Shown here: piece after piece, positions 11,197-23,817 of the stretch
Layout: every line of letters begins with the position of its first letter
Numbering within the stretch: the first letter of the stretch is position 1
NCBI RefSeq assembly: GCF_000264995.1
Contig: NW_006767434.1
Span: 608,258 to 672,257 of the forward strand
Source: Punctularia strigosozonata HHB-11173 SS5
Lineage: Eukaryota > Basidiomycota > Agaricomycetes > Corticiales > Punctulariaceae
DNA: 64,000 nt
Direction: 5' to 3'
Position numbers and translations under genes: made by a program
The notes under the pieces: model-generated
The model's database searches: none
What the model saw: the letters and a program-made list of their open reading frames with translations, nothing else
What the model was told of the DNA's origin: nothing

Positions 11197-13188
11197 GGCT
11201 TGCGAGGAGGCGTGGAGGACGGCGCGGAAGTGCGGGTGAGGAGGGGAAGGACGGGATCGAAGCCCGGCCGGCGTTCTCGTGGTGCTCGGGAGCGAAGCAG
11301 CAGCCCGACACGCGAAGAAGAAGAAGGCGAGGGTGCGGAGGGCGATCGGACGGCGGTCGTCGTCGTCGTGTCTTCCGCCGTCGTCAGGCGAAGGCCGGAA
11401 GCGCGAGAGCCGAGTAAGCGAGCAAGCAGGCGGGCCGTGGCCGTCTCGTGCAAACTATCGAGCGCGATCGTCGCGATGGCGTTGGGGCGAGCGCGAGCTT
11501 TTGGTCGAAACGCGCCCCCCTGGCTACTTATGCAAGCCCGGTTATGTCACCCTCCTGGGGATCCGCACAGATTGGCCCGGGTTTCCACTCGCTGTCAGTC
11601 GCCGTCGCCAGACCCTGGCGGCGGCGGCGAGAGCTCCCGGATGGTGTTCATAGCGTCCCACGGGGCGTGATGCATGATGAAGGAAAGAGAGGGGAAACGA
11701 CGCGGCCACGCGCGAACGTGGCGGCGCGTCGCGTTTCCGCGAAACATCACAATTTGGGACTCTCTCTGTGTCTTCCCGACAAATTTTGAACGCCACGACG
11801 TGCGACCGTGTGGGTGGGTCGAACGGCAAAGCAGCGGCGACAAATGTGCCGAGACATTCCAGAACTAAGACCCAAACTCTAAAACAGAAGGCGTCGGGAA
11901 CCGGTTGCTTGCGGCGACGCGCGAGTCTCGAGCGACGCCAAGTGACGCGAACGGAGGCGGAAATAATGTGTCGACCTTCGCATTTGCCCGATCGAGCAAG
12001 TGCGGGGCGCATCTGTGGATCCCCGGGCCTTGCCCTGGATCCATCATCGCGCTTCATATCAAGTTCACAAACGGGATGCGCCACCGACCCACTATGTACT
12101 CTAGCCATCCTCTCAGAGTCATATATCGCCCTTACCACTCCCGTATCTCCCCGAGCTGAGACGAGTCCCGCAGACACGCTGATACATCCCCACGAACGAC
12201 GCACAGACCATATATGTTATCATTTACTCGCAACGACATACAGAATCGCAACATCAAGCACGTTGACGCGCGTGTAGTAAAGACGAAGTCGTAAGGGAGA
12301 TCCCGAAAAAGAAAAACTATAGAGCCCGAAGGTCCCCCGCGAAGCCGAAAGACCGACCCTATCTGGCTCTCGAAATCTTTCCATCGGGCACGACTTCATA
12401 AGGGCGTACGTACGTGCGTACCTTACGTACATAATCTTCCTGCAACGACGCACGAGAAGCTCATCCCCCCGTTTCCCACCGCCAGCCTCGCAGGAATGCA
12501 ACCTTCCGAACACGCGGACAACGTTGACTGAGTAACCCTGTTATATTGAAGCTGGCCCTCGTTCCGTCGTCCCGGCGACTTTTACTGCACAGGATGATCC
12601 CGTTCAGCAAAACGTCCCCACACGCATCTTCCAGATTTTATACACCGAGCGCACGAGGCGTCGGTCTAGCTCTCGCAGTCTCACCAGGTCAGTGGGTACG
12701 CTCTCTCCGCAGGATATATACGCGGCTCGTGCAGAAAGAGGGTCTTCCCCGGTATTAACGGCAGGGTCAACGGAATGGGTCAGTTGAGCGGAACTCGGGG
12801 CGGGGGGTAGGTAGGTAGGTAGATTGCCGACGAGGGGTGGCGGGATCTCGCGCCATTGAAACAAAAGACCGTGCATGCAGTTCCTCCGCGTCCACGAGGC
12901 GGGCACCGTCGATTTTTTCCAAGCTAACCCCAGGTTTTCTGGCACGGATTGCGCCACGTGCAGTAACTAGGTAGTAGTATCGCAGGGGTGATCTGCTCTG
13001 GGACATCTCGTAAAACCGGGACGATCTCAGCAACATACCTGCTTTACCTGCCCGCGCAACGCACCGGCCGCGCTTCGAGCGCCCCTCTCTCTCCGTGTTC
13101 GACGTTTCGCGCGCATGCCCCCCCCCCCCCCTGGGGGGCGACCCTCGATTGCATCAGGCCGAGGAAACGGCCTCCCGGGTTTCGTTTC

Positions 13189-13214
13189 CTGCTCTCTCTC
13201 TCTCTCTCTCTCTA
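13189..13214. repeat. (TC)n microsatellite
   Basis: Near-perfect TC dinucleotide run with one interruption at the right end. Confidence 0.85.
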
Positions 13215-13555
13215 TCTGGATCCCCCGCTCATGCCACGCTACGCTGTCCCACGACATAGCCCGCTCATCTCATCTCAGCGAAAATGAGGAAAAATCCCAC
13301 GATAATGATCCAACATCCTCTCTCTCATCTTTCGTCGAAGATGATGTCGGAGCGGAGGCGCCGCACACATCGTTACCCAGCGTCGCTCGCGGCAGGATGT
13401 CGTCCGTCCGTCAGTCAGTCTACATCTCACGCCACTGGCCCAATATTTCCTGCGCATATCAAACGATCACCGCACCCACGTTGGAAAAGGAAAACGAGCG
13501 CTCCCAAGCCAAACGTCCTGTCTCGGCCCTCGATATGAACTCCCACCGCAGCTCT

Positions 13556-13576
13556 CTCTCTCTCTCTCTCTCTCCG
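13556..13576. repeat. (TC)n microsatellite
   Basis: Second TC run of the cluster. Confidence 0.85.
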
Positions 13577-13598
13577 CCTCGACGCCACCGTCCAGTCT

Positions 13599-13600
<2 letters not shown>

Positions 13601-13630
<30 letters not shown>
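13601..13630. repeat. (TC)n microsatellite
   Basis: Third and longest TC run of the cluster, within 50 bp of the second. Confidence 0.85.
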
Positions 13631-13632
<2 letters not shown>

Positions 13633-14892
13633 GAATCCCCTCCCAAGGGGTGAATCCCCAGTCTCTCCATATACCGTCATCCAGATTCCCAGACCGGGTC
13701 CCAATAGCGCAAGATCGAGATCCGCCGGCCTCGAACAAACGGGAGCTCCGCCGCGAGATCGCCATCGCGTTTTACATACGCGTTTACGCCGTCTGTCTCA
13801 CCGGACGGATTTTCGTCGTCACGTTTTACGGGTTGCGGTTTTTTTACGTTACGCCGACTCGTCGTTGGCGGCGGCGGCCTCCGACCGAACCTTCTTCCTT
13901 GGCAAAAACGACAGCATGTATGTACAGGAACGGATCTCGATGGCGAGGGCCATGCTGTCCCCGACTTTCGTAAGTATACGATACCCGCTCGCACCGCACG
14001 GCGCAACGAGGCCGCCGATGACATACTCGATGAATTGCCCTTAACTTGCTCCTGTCCGGCAAGTTCAAGTACGTCGAAACAACACGCGCATGCACCCACC
14101 TCCTGCGTATGGCCTGCATCTCGGACCAGAGAGAGGGGGGGGGGCGGAACGTTGCGCGACGCCATGCGACCAAAGAGGAACCAACGAAGGTCGTACGTAC
14201 GTACGTACGTCGACACCGGTACAGTCCGTGCCTCGTGCCTTCGATTCCGAGCAAGCGTTCGTCTCGCAGATCCTCTAACCGTAATACTGAGGGAGCGGCG
14301 ATCAAACGACACAACCCCCCGTACAAACACGCCGACCGTGCAATAACCGACATCCGTACGCGTACATACGCGTGCTGGCCACCCGATTGCCTTCCTCTGA
14401 ACTTGGCAAGGAATGACTCTGATACTATCTATCCGCAAAGGCGCCCCGCCCCCACTTTGCCCGCTCACCCGAAGACCCAAAAGGCGGAACAGAATCTTCT
14501 GACTCAGGCACCTCGTCCTGAAAAACTCCTCCAAGGCCCCTTAATCATTTTCTATGCTCGTTTCCGGGTGAAAAGTCTAGCTAAATTAGTCCATATCGCC
14601 GTACAGCGTGTTACAGTAAACATAGCGCGTTTTCAAAAGAAGTCCGAGCTACTAGGCTACATACATTCTGGCGATAGATTATTTTTTTTCTTTGCGATGC
14701 AACGAACGGGTGATATAGGAATGGGGGGAGAGAACGAGACAGCGACAGCGAATGTAACGTGGGGCGCAGGACGCGGAGAGCGGTCGGAAGAGCGTGACGA
14801 AACGAACGAACGAACGGACGAACGCGAGTCTATACCACCCAGAGTCTCCGAGACGGGGGGTAAGTAAGCACAGGCCGTACGTGCGGTATTCC

Positions 14893-16291
14893 TCACCACA
14901 AGAGCGCCGCAACGACGCCGACGAGGAGCGGAGCGAGCCACGTGCCCGCGGTGGCCGGCGCCGCCCCGCTCCCTTGGACGACGGTGTTCCGCGTCGTGCC
15001 GAACACGCGGAGCCACTGCACCTCGAAGTAGGCCGTGTCGTAGTTCGAGGGCGGGCCGAGCACCCAGTCTTGGTAGCACTCGCCGGAGCAGGTTTGCGCG
15101 AAGGTGGACGTTTGGCCGGCTGTAACGTAACGTCGCATCAAAAAATCAAAAAAGAAAAAAAAGGGGGCGCGGGGTGGGGGGAGAGCGGGTAACTGACCGT
15201 AATCGCCGCAGAGGGTGATGTCGAAAACGAGCTCTTGCGCGGCGAAGAACGTGCTCATGTCGCATCCGCCCGTGGGCCAGTTGGCGACGGGCGTGCCGAG
15301 ACTCGACGCGTCGATCGTCGACGCATTGGACTTGATCGCATCCGGGATCGACGAGCGCTGTTGTACATCGCAAAAAATATGAAACACGGCACACCCAGCG
15401 AAAGAACGAGGGGGGGAAAAGTAAAAACGCACGTTGAAGAACCAGATGCTGATCCCCTCCTCCGCGTACTCGGTCACGTACACCCCTCCCCCGGCCTGCG
15501 CGAACCCGGGGCCGTAGCTCGCGACGCTCGGGTCCGTGACGGTGCAGCCCGAGTTGGCGTTCGCGAGGTGGTCGCAGTCGGTGGAGTTGATGAGCGTCGA
15601 CGTCTGCACGGGGTTCACCTGGGTGCAGCCCGGGTTGGTGTGGAGCGACATCTGGTTCTGGACCATGCCGTTCACGCCCTCGAACGTGTCGATCTCGCCG
15701 CCCGAGGGCCAAGATGGCGCGGTGGACCAGAACCCGGGCCAGACCGAGCACTGCAGCGACGAGGAGAAAGAAAGGTAACGGGTTCAGGGGACGGGGGAGG
15801 TAAAGGATGGTAGAGCGGAGTATACACGTACGCCGTAGGGTGCGTGTAGCATGTCGACGATCCACAGGCTGCCGACGGTATACCGGTCCTTGGACGTGAT
15901 GCGCACGCTGTTCCGGTTACCGTTGAACTTGACCTCCGTGCTGTTGTCGACGCGCATGATCGCGTTCCCCGCGTCGTTCACGATCGCGAGCCGGTCTTTC
16001 AGTCCGTCCTTCGCCGAAACGTACCTACGTCACGCCAATGCCCATATACGTCAGTATCCGACGGGTTTCGGATGATCGAGGCAGGGGGAACGACGGAAGC
16101 AAAAAATCAATAAGGTACACGCACTTGACGTATCCGTGCGTGAGGTCGTCGATCTTGTTGTAGAACACCCAGTCGTCGAAGAAGTTCTCGCCCTGGTACT
16201 GCTTCACCATCTGGTACTGCGCCGTCGTGGCGTCGGCGAGGGCCAAGACGCCTGCGGCGGCCGCAACGATCCTGGAGGTGGACGCTAACAT
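14893..16291 (-). CDS. GH16 beta-glucanase, secreted and probably GPI-anchored
   Basis: Glycoside hydrolase family 16 endo-beta-1,3(4)-glucanase type, acting on cell-wall or plant beta-glucans. Five exons (16125-16291, 15832-16024, 15433-15750, 15198-15357, 14893-15119) encode 354 residues. A signal peptide (AAAAGVLALADATTA) comes first. The catalytic motif GEIDTFEGV is at about residues 138-146, with the nucleophile and acid/base Glu flanking the Asp as in GH16. The C-terminus has a Gly/Ala spacer followed by a hydrophobic tail (WLAPLLVGVVAALLW), which looks like a GPI attachment signal and would place the enzyme at the membrane or wall. Paired cysteines in the last third are probably disulphides. 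No broken frame. Confidence 0.88.
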
Positions 16292-19114
16292 CGTAGTCGT
16301 TGTGGACAAACAGCGTACGACCACGAAAGCCGGAGGGACGCAGAGAGATATTTGCGACGACAAGGGCGGAGGGAGGGTCGACGCGTCACGAACCGGACCG
16401 ACGAGGGGAGAACGCTCACGCAGAGGCAGAGCTGTCCTTATAACCAGCACAAGGACAGAGTTCGATGCGGGCGGTGTACACAAATGTAACAGAGGAGGGC
16501 TAGCCCGGCGAGTACGACGGGGGGGCGGTCGACGGCGTGCCTGGCAGGAACTGGCGTTTGCGGAGCGAGGGAAGCGCCGACGCGGGAGCACCAGCGATGG
16601 CCATTGGCAGCGCTCGGGAGAATCTCCCGGTTTGGAAGGCTCAAATCGGGCAAATGCGACGAATGGGGCGGTGAAACTGCCGCATTTGGGATGGCATTTC
16701 GGGTGACTTTGCACCGACGTGTCCCCGACGTCAGGCTCGAAGGGATCCGCGTCCGAGCACTCCTCGATGTTTCATTCGCCAACCCCTGTGTTCTTTGAGA
16801 CTTCGCTGTGGTGTTTTACAGGCGTCGAGCGCTGTGCTACATACTCGCTAGTACAAACTCGACAGCGTCCCGACATCCAGACTAAGGAGACAACGAACTG
16901 CTCGCAGCCGCATTACACTCTGAAACTGCCGATCCTATAAACTCCCAGCCCTGGATCACCTTCGTCCGCCATCTTCACACCTCGTACAATAGACCGCGCA
17001 CGCATCAAGATGCCATTCCCCAGGTTCCAAGAACATCTATCATCGAGGGCGATAGGGAGCTCGTAACCGTCAACCCCGCATGGTCGCCCCTGGACGGCCC
17101 GTCTCTGTCGGCACCGCTGGCCCAATGGCATGTTAAGGTTAATTGCGATGAGACATCTCCAGCTATTCCTTCCGTTCGATGGAACATCATAATCGGCCGG
17201 CGCGGAAAGTGCCCAGGGAATCTTAATGGAATCGCGGGCTTGTCTGGATTGCCCAGGCCGCCGGTTGTTCTCGTTCGGGACGCATTCATGGTGGCCCTCC
17301 CGCCTTCGAGTTTTCCGAAGACGTATTCCTCTTAGCTCGTTCAGGGTCCATATTCAGATTTTCCCGAGTCTGCGAGAACGTTGCAGCAACCGACGGCACC
17401 GCGGACCTATTCACCTTTGCCTCGTCATACAGACTTTTTTGTACATCATACACCGGCCTGTCACGAAACTCGTTCTCTTGCAAATGCGTGCTTGCTCCGA
17501 CATCTGGCTATCCCTTTCTCTGGCCTCAAAGGCCCACCGCATACCTTGCCAGACCAACGGGCCAAAGCGAGCTCGCACCCGTGCTAGAAGCGATAAACGC
17601 CCCGAAACGAAATCGGCAGCGCCGAATCGGCGCCTTACATATATAATCGGACGAAATGATCTCGCATCCGGTTATCGCCATTATCTCCGCACGAAGGGGA
17701 AGGATCCCCCCGCCGCGAAAGCTATATGGGCTAAACATGCAACATCCGGCGCGGGTGCTCAGACACGCTTGGTGGTTACTTACTCTCTTCGTCGGGTCAA
17801 ACGGCCTCGGAGGCTTCGGCGATCGATTCCAGAAAGCTCCGTATATTTTGCGTCACGATAGCATGTATGCTATGCTATCGACCGCACGTACTTAATCCGC
17901 CCCAGACGACTGGACAGACGGCGCGATTCCCAAGGGAGAGACGAATCCCCCCCCACCCCGACCCCCCCGGAGTCGCGACAAAAGGGCCGGGGAAACGTTC
18001 CGGGCGCTAACTGCCAGCCTGCAGTTCGTGGCCCGTTGAACGCTTCGTTTTTAGAATCTCCTGATCATACTTATATGGGAGCATTATCGGCTGAGGCGAA
18101 ACATCGTCAACAACGCCTTTGGGCGCGCAAAAAAAAAAAAACTCTCTCGACTTGTACTCCTGCGGCGTAGTACGTATTCGGACAACTTTGCACGCCGATA
18201 TCGTTGCTGACATGCCGACGCCGGAGCACATTGCGGGCGTAGCGCGGACTTCCCGCCACATCGGGCCAGGCGTTCTCAGGGATGCCGTTACTTTCTGATC
18301 GATCGACGCTGGGGCGCGTTCATCGAACGACAGCTACGTTACGGACATCACATGAACTCAAATGCTTACAGACTTGACTGGCTTGATTGATGAAAAGATG
18401 ACCGATTCTGATGAATCCGGGCTTGAAGCGCGAGATTAGGACGCTCGAGATACACGTAGCGATCCGACGCGAGTAAGCTACGCACAACTGGGATTCCTGG
18501 TGCAACGCCGGAGGTGTTTCGCTACATCCAACCGGCTTGACAGGCTCCTCGGGATTGTTGAAGGCGTGGGGGCCGGCCTGGGACAGCCACCCTCGGGAGT
18601 TGCGGCATCATATCAAGTTTGAGAGATCAACGACAAGCCGATCGCACTTCCTCGTCCGCCGTTGGTCAGATCCGCTCGTTTTCTTCGACCGTTCCCTATT
18701 CACGTTTCCGCTGGTGGAACTCGACGAACTCGCAATGGGCGAGTATTTTGGGCTTGACCTGGTAGCGATTTGGTCGGGAAGAGAGTAGCCTCTTCGCGGC
18801 TCAAATCAGACGGTCTTTGAGTCGCTGGTGAGATCAACTGCGCAAGATCGTTTGTCGACTTTCGAAGCTTTCACGATTACACCGCTCCACCACAGGTGCC
18901 AACTGCTAGGTACATGAGAGATCTGAGGATCGCGGTAAGAAGTTGTTCGAAGCGTATAACGAGATGTAAGGCGAATTTTTTTCATACAGAAGCACGCTCC
19001 TCAAGCATGAATCTATTATTGGGAGCTGGGTGCTAAATGCGCGAAAGGAGAAACGAGTTATCCCTATATGTTGCAAGATCCAGTGAACAGCGCTCATAAT
19101 CTCCGCATCGACGA
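16292..19114. other. Intergenic, no gene called
   Basis: About 2.8 kb. A stop-free stretch on the plus strand (about 16884-17334) lacks an early ATG and matches nothing I recognise; I leave it uncalled. A 9-bp inverted repeat (CGATAGCAT / ATGCTATCG, 7-nt loop) lies at 17856-17880. No tRNA or repeat array seen. Confidence 0.4.
16436..16442 (-). promoter_or_regulatory. TATA-like box of the GH16 gene
   Basis: TATAAGG on the minus strand about 145 nt upstream of the GH16 ATG. Confidence 0.4.
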
Positions 19115-20666
19115 TCACTGTCCCGGCACGTGTACACGACAACCCTCAGGCAGGATCAGGACTCCTGGATGCGGGTGCGAGTCATAATCTTGAAGCCACA
19201 CGTCGGGTGTGGGCGGCTGACTGTCCGTAACAGGCGTGATGGGAACAGTAGCGGTAGTCGGCGTACTGCAATCATAATCTTCCTGCGGGGGCATCTTGAA
19301 CTGCAGTCTAGATACATGGGCCGATACCCTCTGCCATGTTTTTACTCAGTTGCCTTTCTCAAGCATATGAGATGAAAAGAAGTACTCGCCTGTTGCGCTT
19401 CCAATAACTCTTGCGGAAATTGCGCTTGGGGAAGCATGAAAAGGCGTTTGTCCTTTGCCATTCCTGCCTTAGCCTTGAGTACGGCAACCTCGCGCTTGAA
19501 CGCCTTTAGATATTCATCCGCTCCTTGCGGCCATACCTTCCCCTCATATGACTGCCCTAGATTGAGCTTCATGTTGGCACCTGGTGAGCGCGACGTCCAC
19601 GGATCTCTCTCGCACCACCCAAGTATCGCACCAGCCGCGAGAACATGCTCAATGCGATGCATGTCCGCCAGCAACAGTTCCAAACACGCCAAGACGCACT
19701 CAGGATCGAGCAGCCTGACGTTGTAGAGTGCACCGACGAACTGAGCGAGGTAGCCTAATGAGCTGACGGCGTCTTCCAGCCTGAAGCGCGTATGACCCAT
19801 AGCAGCAGCTTGTATCGAGGACTCGCTCCGCTGTGCGTTCAATGAGCTCGACAATCAAAGGTGAACCGTTCGAACGAGCGACTCACATGGTAAAACAGAG
19901 CCGCAAACGTAGTCATCACATTGATCTGCAACTGGTGTCGGAATAGGCAGTCCGCGGGTTTCCCCGTTTTTTCCTCCTTCTCCTGAAATCCGGCGTATAT
20001 AATGGCTGCGAATACCGCTGCCTCCTTCGGCGAACCGGTGACAGGATTGGTGGCACGAAGCAGAATTTGCCAGGCAAGTTCGTCCAGCAACTCGACGTGG
20101 GACAGATCCAGTTGAGGTCTTACAATAAGCTTCTTCATCGTGATGGTGGCCAAGAACATGCTGTTGTGTCGTGCTGCCTGTAGAAGTGACAGGGGTTCGT
20201 TAAGGATGGACGACTGAATACGAAGGCCCGAAGCGGTGGCGGAGATGCCCTCGATGAGGTCTCTGTGCCAGACGTGAGCTCTACCATCCCGCATGATGGA
20301 ACTGCGGCGAATGAGAAACTCCTGATAGGGTAGCACGATTGTACGGATGAGCACGTCTGTCAGCTGAGGCCAATTGGCGTATAACCCCCAGCCCGCCATA
20401 TAATCTGCCGACTCGCTAGGGTCGCCTTTGCGAGGCCCCTTGGTCGTCAAGCAGGCGGGTATGTTCGGGGTCGACATGAAAGCGGACTGCATAGGATGAG
20501 GATGCGTTGAGGATGGCGAGGCTAAGCGCATGACTTCAGCTTGCGTCTTGTAGAAGGATCGCCTGGAGAGGTGCAGAGACGGGGGTGTTGACAGGGTCGA
20601 ATGCGTCTTATAGCATTTAAGCGGGCGGTGGCCTGAGTAGCCACAAAGGCCGCACAGTCTTTGCAA
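19115..20666 (-). CDS. MIF4G-like helical-repeat protein, copy 1 (tentative)
   Basis: Exons 19887-20666, 19390-19830 and 19115-19300 give 468 residues. I do not recognise the protein outright. The helical blocks ELAWQILLRAT, FVGALYNVRLLDPECVLACLELLLADM and the tail of that domain resemble the HEAT-type MIF4G domain of eIF4G-like proteins (hydrophobic spacing of 'FIGELFKL..LTE.I...C...LL'), so an RNA- or eIF4A-binding role is possible but unproven. The last intron starts with GCGAGT (GC-AG). Splicing it opens 61 further codons ending QEDY...VPGQ, while retention would stop the protein soon after GCG. The start at 20666 is the first ATG; later Met residues (near 46, 58 and 64) are alternatives. 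A clear paralogue lies directly upstream at 21262-23153. Confidence 0.55.
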
Positions 20667-20897
20667 TTACCAGCCAGCATTGTCCGCAACATAACACATG
20701 GCGGACAGAGCATAGAAGGGCCACACGCCGAAAGGCCACTTTGTCAACAAGAGCAGAGACCACCGCGGCATGTCTTCGCCCACGACATGTGCTTGGTGTG
20801 GTGCACTGGTGATCCTATCATCGTCAGTCCTCTTGACAAGCAACGGAGAGTCACGAAACCAGGACCGGAGACATCGATGTCAAAGGGCAAAGGAACT

Positions 20898-20931
20898 ATC
20901 AATCGCTTGATGTAGGGCGCGGCGCGTTGTG
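20898..20931. repeat. 34-bp direct repeat, unit 1
   Basis: Starts ATCAATCGCTTGATGTAG. It matches 21072-21105 at 30 of 34 positions by eye. Confidence 0.7.
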
Positions 20932-21071
20932 CTATGCGTAGCCGCAGCGGTGTGTCGACCTGTGTCGACGTGGTCCACAAGCCGCGAAAGAGGTCACGTG
21001 CGGCGGTGCAAGTTCTTGGGCGGCGGTCGCCTCGCTGGCTGCAGCGAGGAGGAGCTCCCTCCGAGTAGTTT

Positions 21072-21105
21072 ATCGATCACTTGATGTAGCGCGCGGCGTG
21101 TTGTG
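21072..21105. repeat. 34-bp direct repeat, unit 2
   Basis: Starts ATCGATCACTTGATGTAG; second copy of the unit at 20898-20931, with 174-bp spacing. Confidence 0.7.
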
Positions 21106-21261
21106 GCGCACTATGCTTTTCTAGGCAGATTGCGACACAAGTGAAGGGTTGATGCCAAAAATGAACATTGTTGATAGTTATCGGAGATCATAATTTACAG
21201 ATCGTGTACTCGCTATTAAGTTGTAACTGTGAATGAGCGTATCGGTTTCGTTGTGGTATAT

Positions 21262-23153
21262 TTAATGCATACTCATTTCACCAACAGCCGACTTCCCCGT
21301 TGGCGAAGGAAAGATGCTGCCCGATTTAGGAGGCACGATCCTCGCGGGCGTGGGCGTGCAAGGGAGACTTCCTCCGCCAGTTGGGACCTCAACGACGGCG
21401 GGAATCCAGCCCGCCTTCACCATCGTCGCCTGGGCCGTCTCCGGGCTGCAGGGCCAGCTCTTGCAGTCGATATCTGGCCGGCTTCCTCTGGTAACACCCA
21501 ACGGTGTCCGGGCGGCCTTTTTCTTTCTGTAATCGGCTCGCGCATATGCAAGAGTCATCGCATCCACCTCCATGAACTGCTTGGCGAACCAGATTCCTAC
21601 ATGCTCTGCAATGTTCTGGGAAGCCCAACCGGGTGTCAACTACCAGTCGCCCGGCCGAATTAGCAAGAAACAACTCACGTGGAATACCTCGTACAATGCC
21701 TGCCTCGTCCATCGACTTCCTCGGAACATACTGCACCCCTGCCACGTACCCGCTTTCAAGGCTAGTTCCTCTACTCGGCCCCGGAGCAGCTTGACGAAGT
21801 CTACTGCGCCGTGCGCCCCCTTCAACCGTGCTCCGACGATATTGTCCAGATGAAATCGCGTCCGCGAGGCCCGCGCTCTCCACACGTCGCGCCCGCAATG
21901 CCGCACGATGCGCTCGACTGCGAGAAGATGCTCCACGTGCGTCATCTCCGCCATGAGGACCTGCAAGCACGCAACGACGCACTCAGCTTTGAGAAATCCG
22001 TAGTTGAATAGCAAGCCGATGAGCGTGCTGATGTGGGCGCCCTTGCGATAGGTCTCCAGGCCATGCACTTCCCCACGCGCACTTATGGTGCGCATGATCG
22101 AGTATCGATTGCCCTGAAGATCGCGTTCTGTCAGCCCAAAGACATGATCAGGTCATGTCAAATGCGAGCACTGACCGAGTACCACTGGGACGCAAAACGG
22201 GTCATCGCGTTGTTCTCCAGTCTTCCCACGAAGTCGCGGGCGACCCACTGTCCTGCCGTTTCAGCTAGCTGGTCGCGCACCGTCTTGGCGAACAGAGCGG
22301 CGGCAAACGGGCGTGCGTGTTGTGTGTCCGTCGCATGCTTGATAAAAGCCCATGCGAGATCGTTCAACGTCTGAGACGACCAATACGTCTCGCTATTGAC
22401 GAGCCGAAGCGCCAGCTTTTTGCACTTGCCGGTGTTGAGCCGAGTTGGTCCAGTTTTGGCGACGTTAGCGCCCGAGGCAAACGCAAACGCGGGGAAGGAG
22501 GTTGGGTTCACCGTGCGTATAGTGATGGCGTGCGAAGCCGCGATCCCAGGGATCATAACCGCTACCCAATCTTCGATCGTCTCCATATTGGTTTGGTGCG
22601 CTGCGGGAAACTCAACGAACGAGGGGCAGTAATCGGCGTCGCTGGCGGCGATGTAGGGCCAGGGAAGGGGCGGAGGTGGAGGTGGAGTGCTGCTAGGGCG
22701 GCAAGCGGAGAAGTCCGGGGGTACGCGACCGTTCGCTCGCAGCCACATGAGACGGGCTTTAGCGGCACGGGGGGAGATGCGTCGGACGCTGAGAGTGAGT
22801 CCCGGAGGCGTCTTCGGCGCACTGGTGGTGTTCACGTTCGGGATGAGGTACCAGCTCGAGGTGGTTGTCGGGACCGACGTCGAAGGCTTCCTCAGTGCAT
22901 GAGTGGCGGAGGCATCTGCGCTGTCGTCAAGACTAGAGCCAGATGTGATACTCTCCGATGACGGGGGTGAAGGAACGTCGTAGGCCCAGGTCCCTTCTTT
23001 CGTCGACGACGTACTAAAGCCCTTGAGCGTCGTAGACAGAGTTGCCGTTTTGAGTAAAATCGAGGTTCCGCGGTCTGTGCCGTCTGTGTGAGTGGAGGAG
23101 AGCATAGCCTGAGGATGCAGAGCAAGATACTGGGACGAGCGGACCCCGAGCAT
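21262..23153 (-). CDS. MIF4G-like helical-repeat protein, copy 2 (tentative)
   Basis: Three exons (22176-23153, 21679-22113, 21262-21639), all joined in phase 0, encode 596 residues. An N-terminal Ser/Thr/Pro-rich region of about 190 residues precedes a helical part that aligns with copy 1: DLAWAFIKHAT against ELAWQILLRAT, and LIGLLFNYGFLKAECVVACLQVLMAEM against the matching block of copy 1. The arrangement of 'LIG.LF...FL..E.V..C...L' recalls MIF4G. The C-terminal exon is Lys/Pro-rich and differs from copy 1. The pair probably arose by tandem duplication. Function unknown; a translation or RNA link is only inferred. Confidence 0.55.
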
Positions 23154-23817
23154 GAGCTGTTAAGTAGACCTAACGCAAAGCAACGGCTTGCGGGGTTCTC
23201 TTGAGCATTGCCCAAGGCGATATGTCAGAAATAAGCAAGGCATTGTAATATATACCAGATGCTGGCCATGGGCCACACTCGTTTGTTTAGGGCGCCACCG
23301 GTGTGTCCCAGATGCCACCGCTCATCGATCATCCAAGGGTATCCGTCGGGTTACAGGCTCATGTGGCCATGTTATAGCAGTCTCGAGGGATCTTCTAGTA
23401 TCCTGAGCTAGATCTGAGTACTCCCGGGTTACGGACTTTAGCACCGTGAGGGAAACAACGCCATGCTGGATGTCGAGCGCAGACAAGAAACCCACGCTTA
23501 TAAGTGGCTGTGCTCTCGGCCGGCTCGGCAGGATTTACCGCGAAAAGTGATCGCGCGCTTTACTCGGTTCACTCTGCTATGGAAACATAGGATTATTCCA
23601 AAGGACGCTTGGATATGGTGCCCAGACATCGGTCTCATGGCTAAATCTCCAGCGGCACGGTATAAAATCCGAACACATTCGCTGCCATCAGTGTCACTTC
23701 TGCTCGTCGTCCGTTCGTTTGCTTCAGCCTGGTGCTCCGGACTGGTTGCCGACACTGTTCCTTCACAAGCCCTTCGTTCGGATACGCAGTCAAATAGAGG
23801 TCGTCTGTATTTTTGAT
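23154..23817. other. Intergenic / promoter of the small secreted protein
   Basis: No coding exon seen. Divergent genes start on either side (MIF4G-like copy 2 to the left, secreted protein to the right). TATAAAAT at 23661-23668 lies 150 nt upstream of the right-hand ATG. Confidence 0.5.
23661..23668 (+). promoter_or_regulatory. TATA box of the small secreted protein gene
   Basis: TATAAAAT, the best match in the upstream region, 150 nt before the ATG at 23818. Confidence 0.5.

Larger units (their letters stand above)
11067..14892. other. Gene-poor interval with microsatellites
   Basis: About 3.8 kb between the SDR start and the GH16 stop. Long open frames occur on both strands (for example 13115-14044 + and 13677-14534 -), but they are Arg/Ser/Pro-rich, lack recognisable motifs and overlap simple repeats, so I do not call genes. 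It holds (TC)n runs, a C run at about 13118-13131, GTAG repeats near 12805, GTAC repeats near 14191 and CGAA repeats near 14800. Confidence 0.5.
20667..21261. other. Intergenic between the two MIF4G-like genes
   Basis: Holds the presumed promoter of copy 1 and the 3' flank of copy 2. The only structure seen is the pair of 34-bp direct repeats listed separately. Confidence 0.5.

Noticed and set aside
11067-11453. N-terminal extension of the SDR to an upstream in-frame ATG at 11453
   Set aside because: The extension is Arg/Pro-rich, spans the TATA box at 11190 and precedes a normal SDR start.
13115-14867. Several open frames of 270-310 codons on both strands
   Set aside because: They overlap each other and (TC)n microsatellites, are Arg/Ser-rich and show no splice logic or domain.
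16884-17334. Stop-free stretch of about 150 codons on the plus strand
   Set aside because: No ATG near the start, no joinable upstream exon and no recognisable motif; chance is likely.
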